A stretch of DNA of 8,391 nucleotides from contig SABF01000055.1 in the NCBI GenBank assembly GCA_009929095.1, positions 1 to 8,391 of the forward strand. The letters run 5' to 3'. Each line of letters begins with the position of its first letter. Position 1 is the first letter of the stretch. Shown here piece after piece: positions 6,472-8,391 of the stretch. The DNA comes from Erysipelotrichia bacterium. GTDB lineage: Bacteria; Bacillota_I; Bacilli_A; Erysipelotrichales; Erysipelotrichaceae. The notes beneath the pieces were generated by a model that made no database searches, was not told the DNA's origin, and was given only the letters and a program-made list of their open reading frames with translations. A program made the position numbers and the translations under genes.

Positions 6472-7318
6472 ACCAATTGCGACAGCCGCACGGACAAGAG
6501 AAATACTGAATCAGTATAGACTTCATGCCAAAAAGGGATTTGGTCAGAACTTTCTGGTAGATCTTTCAGTAGCCGCAAGATGCGCCGAAGCAGGCTGTCT
6601 GAACAGTGCTGTCATTGAAATCGGCCCGGGAATCGGTTCTCTGACGGAGCAGCTGGCGCAGCGGTCCAGAAAAGTTGTTGCCTATGAAGTGGATGAGCGG
6701 CTTCTTCCGGTACTGACAGATACCTTATCTGAATATGACAATGTGGAAATTGTTCTGAAGGACGTATTGGAGCAGGATCTTCGATCTGCTGTAAAACAAT
6801 TGAAAAATGAATACGGCAGTGTTACGGTGTGTGCCAATCTTCCGTATTACATCACAACGCCCGTGCTGTTTCGTCTGTTTGAATGCGGCTCGGATCTTTC
6901 ACTGATTACAGTCATGGTTCAGAAGGAAGTGGCAGATCGATTCTGTGCCGGTCCTGGCTCAAAGGACTATGGGGCGCTGTCCGCTGAAAGCCAGTATCTG
7001 TATCAGGTGAGGAAACTGTTCAATGTACCAAGAGGTTCGTTCAATCCGGCACCGAATGTGGACAGTGCCATTGTGCAGTTTGCAGTAAAAGAAAAGCTTG
7101 ATGAAACAATTGATACAAAGGTGCTGTTCGACCTGATGCAGGCCGCATTCCATCAGCGCAGGAAAACACTGTACAATAATCTCAGAGAGTATACAGGTGA
7201 TGCAGAGGCTGCTCTGAAGATCATGCTGAAAGCGGAAATCGGTGAACAGGCACGTGCTCAGGAGCTGGATACCGAAGCCTTTATCAGACTGTATCATGCG
7301 CTGGGAGATGTGAAATGA
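6461..7318 (+). CDS. rsmA: 16S rRNA dimethyladenosine transferase RsmA (KsgA)
   Basis: RsmA (KsgA) transfers four methyl groups from S-adenosylmethionine to two adjacent adenosines in helix 45 of 16S rRNA (A1518 and A1519) and acts as a late 30S assembly checkpoint. Loss gives kasugamycin resistance in many bacteria. The 285-residue protein has KKGFGQNFLVD (from residue 24), SAM motif EIGPGIG (53-59), YEVDERLLPVL, the catalytic NLPYY (126-130), MVQKEVADRF, then GSFNPAPNVDSAIV and FHQRRKTLYNNL. All key motifs are intact. An in-frame TTG at 6455 would add two residues, but AGAGGAG (6447-6453) sits 7 nt before ATG 6461, so ATG is chosen. It overlaps rnmV by 11 nt and ispE by 4 nt, implying coupled translation inside one polycistronic message. 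Confidence 0.97.
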   Translation: MSSKPIATAARTREILNQYRLHAKKGFGQNFLVDLSVAARCAEAGCLNSAVIEIGPGIGSLTEQLAQRSRKVVAYEVDERLLPVLTDTLSEYDNVEIVLKDVLEQDLRSAVKQLKNEYGSVTVCANLPYYITTPVLFRLFECGSDLSLITVMVQKEVADRFCAGPGSKDYGALSAESQYLYQVRKLFNVPRGSFNPAPNVDSAIVQFAVKEKLDETIDTKVLFDLMQAAFHQRRKTLYNNLREYTGDAEAALKIMLKAEIGEQARAQELDTEAFIRLYHALGDVK

Positions 7319-8157
7319 AAGAACGGGCATACGCAAAAATCAATCTCTCTCTGGATGTCGTCAGGAAAAGAGAAGATGGCTACCATGAACTGAATATGAT
7401 CATGGTTCCGATTGATTTCTATGATGTACTGGAGATGAAACCGGCAGAAAAGAATTCCATATCGATCAATCGATCCTATCTGCCGGTGAATGACAAGAAT
7501 ACGGTCATCAAGGCAATTCAGGTGATGCAGGAGACATTTCACTTTGATCAGTGCTTTGCCTGTACGCTGCAGAAGGCAATTCCGACTCAGGCAGGACTGG
7601 CTGGCGGCAGTGCAGATGCAGCGGCTGCGATCAGACTGATGAACCGCATGATGAAACTGCAGATGTCCAGTGAACAGATGATTGATGCAGGCAAGCAGGT
7701 TGGCGCGGATGTTCCATTCTGCATTTTGAATCAGTCAGCACTGGTAAAGGGAATTGGAGAAGATATCTCCGTGTTCAGCTGTCACCCTGAATTTGAACTG
7801 CTTCTGGTAAAGCCACGCCGGGGGGTATCGACCAAATCGGCATTTGGCGCATTGAATTTTGATGACATTGTTCATCCGGACTGCATGGCCATGCGTGATG
7901 CACTGATTGCCAATGATTATGAGGAAGTGATTCACTCTCTGGGAAACAGTCTTGAGGCAGTGTCGCTGAAGCTGGTTCCGGAAATTGCCTGTGTCAAAGA
8001 GGAACTGCTCAGAATGGGGTTTGACGGCGTTCTGATGTCCGGAAGCGGATCGACAGTATTCGGCATTTCAAAAGATCATGCCCTGATTGAATATTCAGCG
8101 AAGGCAATGAAAAAGAAGGGATGTTTCAGCCGGATGACCCGCATCCTTGATCGCTGA
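7315..8157 (+). CDS. ispE: 4-diphosphocytidyl-2-C-methyl-D-erythritol kinase IspE
   Basis: IspE is the GHMP-family kinase of the MEP (non-mevalonate) isoprenoid pathway. It phosphorylates CDP-methylerythritol at the 2-OH using ATP, in the cytoplasm. The 280 residues fit the family. Motifs are AYAKINLSLDVV with the substrate-site Lys8, RKREDGYHEL, the ATP-binding PTQAGLAGGSADAAA (from residue 90), GADVPF with the likely catalytic Asp132, and the C-terminal MSGSGSTVFGI (from 241). All are present, so it should be active. Its presence implies that the organism makes isoprenoids by the MEP route. The start ATG overlaps the rsmA stop (7315-7318). In Bacillus several genes, including yabG, veg and sspF, lie between rsmA and ispE. 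Here the two are fused into one overlapping pair, and the intervening spore-related genes are absent. Confidence 0.96.
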   Translation: MKERAYAKINLSLDVVRKREDGYHELNMIMVPIDFYDVLEMKPAEKNSISINRSYLPVNDKNTVIKAIQVMQETFHFDQCFACTLQKAIPTQAGLAGGSADAAAAIRLMNRMMKLQMSSEQMIDAGKQVGADVPFCILNQSALVKGIGEDISVFSCHPEFELLLVKPRRGVSTKSAFGALNFDDIVHPDCMAMRDALIANDYEEVIHSLGNSLEAVSLKLVPEIACVKEELLRMGFDGVLMSGSGSTVFGISKDHALIEYSAKAMKKKGCFSRMTRILDR

Positions 8158-8168
8158 TAACAAACAGG

Positions 8169-8196
8169 TTTGCGGATTCCTGCAAAGTGATATACT
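8169..8196 (+). promoter_or_regulatory. Putative extended -10 promoter for the downstream gene
   Basis: TGATATACT at 8188-8196 matches an extended -10 element (TG, one base, TATACT, one mismatch from TATAAT). The -35 candidate TTTGCG (8169-8174, 16-nt spacer) is weak. A small inverted repeat, TTTGC (8169-8173) with GCAAA (8182-8186), overlaps the -35 area. The -10 ends about 42 nt before the next start codon. I see no intrinsic terminator between ispE and this site, so read-through from ispE is also possible. Confidence 0.55.
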
Positions 8197-8238
8197 GAAC
8201 ACAACGGATCGTAAATAAATGAAAGGGGTTCATACAAC

Positions 8239-8391
8239 ATGAGTGAAAATAACAGCCAGTCTCAGGCACAGCAGGAAGAAGCGCCAATTACACTGACACT
8301 GACACCCGATGAGACAAAAGAGGAACAGGCTAAGCAGCTGAATGATCTTGAAGCTAAAAAAAATGAAGAGAATACAGAAGCTGCAGTAAAG
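8239..8391 (+). CDS. N-terminal fragment of a possible TelA/YaaN-like toxic anion resistance protein (partial, 3' end outside window)
   Basis: The frame is open from ATG 8239 to the window edge (51 residues). AAAGG at 8222-8226 lies 12 nt upstream, a slightly long spacing, and a promoter-like site precedes it. The fragment is polar and probably disordered: a Gln/Ser/Glu-rich start, the short hydrophobic-threonine run ITLTLTPDE, then charged Lys/Glu/Asn sequence with no membrane segment or signal peptide. The 'TLTLTP' run close to the N-terminus is reminiscent of TelA/YaaN-family proteins of Clostridia and relatives. Those are coiled-coil proteins often linked to tellurite or stress resistance. 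The conserved body of that family would lie beyond the window, so the assignment is a guess from a short N-terminal flavour. That this is a real protein start is better supported than its name. Confidence 0.45.
   Translation, partial: MSENNSQSQAQQEEAPITLTLTPDETKEEQAKQLNDLEAKKNEENTEAAVK

Noticed and set aside
8165..8186. Intrinsic terminator after ispE
   Set aside because: The stem is only 5 bp and no T run follows, so I do not call a terminator here.

Overview
The window is a run of housekeeping genes from a low-to-moderate GC Gram-positive bacterium (Bacillota/Firmicutes). All genes are on the + strand and tightly packed, with purine-rich Shine-Dalgarno sites. The order holB-ricT-rsmI ... 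tatD-rnmV-rsmA-ispE matches the segment near oriC in Bacillus-type genomes. Several usual members are missing (yabA, trmN6, yazA and metG), while prsW, a two-helix membrane protein gene and mnmE are present instead. This reduced and reshuffled order, with the protein flavour, suggests an Erysipelotrichia-like or related gut Firmicute. That placement is inference, not shown by any marker in the window.

Layout. Bases 1-278 hold the 3' end of a gene that looks like holB (DNA polymerase III delta'). It overlaps ricT (271-1560), whose product belongs to the Fe-S cluster Ric complex. rsmI (1567-2424), a prsW-family intramembrane protease gene (2438-3163) and an unknown gene for a protein with two membrane helices (3177-3734) follow with gaps of 6-13 nt. 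A stem-loop at 3743-3773 probably ends this first transcription unit. An extended -10 promoter near 3794-3802 starts the second: mnmE (3838-5163), tatD (5165-5932), rnmV (5929-6471), rsmA (6461-7318) and ispE (7315-8157). These are joined by a 1-nt gap or by 4-11 nt overlaps, so translational coupling is likely. After ispE, a short intergenic region with another extended -10 promoter leads into the start of a gene cut by the window edge, tentatively telA/yaaN-like.

Together the genes serve stable-RNA and mRNA maturation. RsmI and RsmA methylate 16S rRNA, RnmV matures 5S rRNA, MnmE modifies tRNA wobble uridines, and RicT belongs to a complex that works with RNase Y. TatD (nuclease), IspE (isoprenoid synthesis), HolB (replication) and PrsW (membrane proteolysis) are the others.

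There is no gene-free stretch over 300 bases. I saw no tRNA or rRNA gene, CRISPR array, insertion sequence, phage gene or defence system. I found no convincing new biological system. The points most worth checking are the long basic low-complexity tail on RicT, the prsW/unknown membrane protein pair inside an RNA-maturation operon, and the altered gene order.
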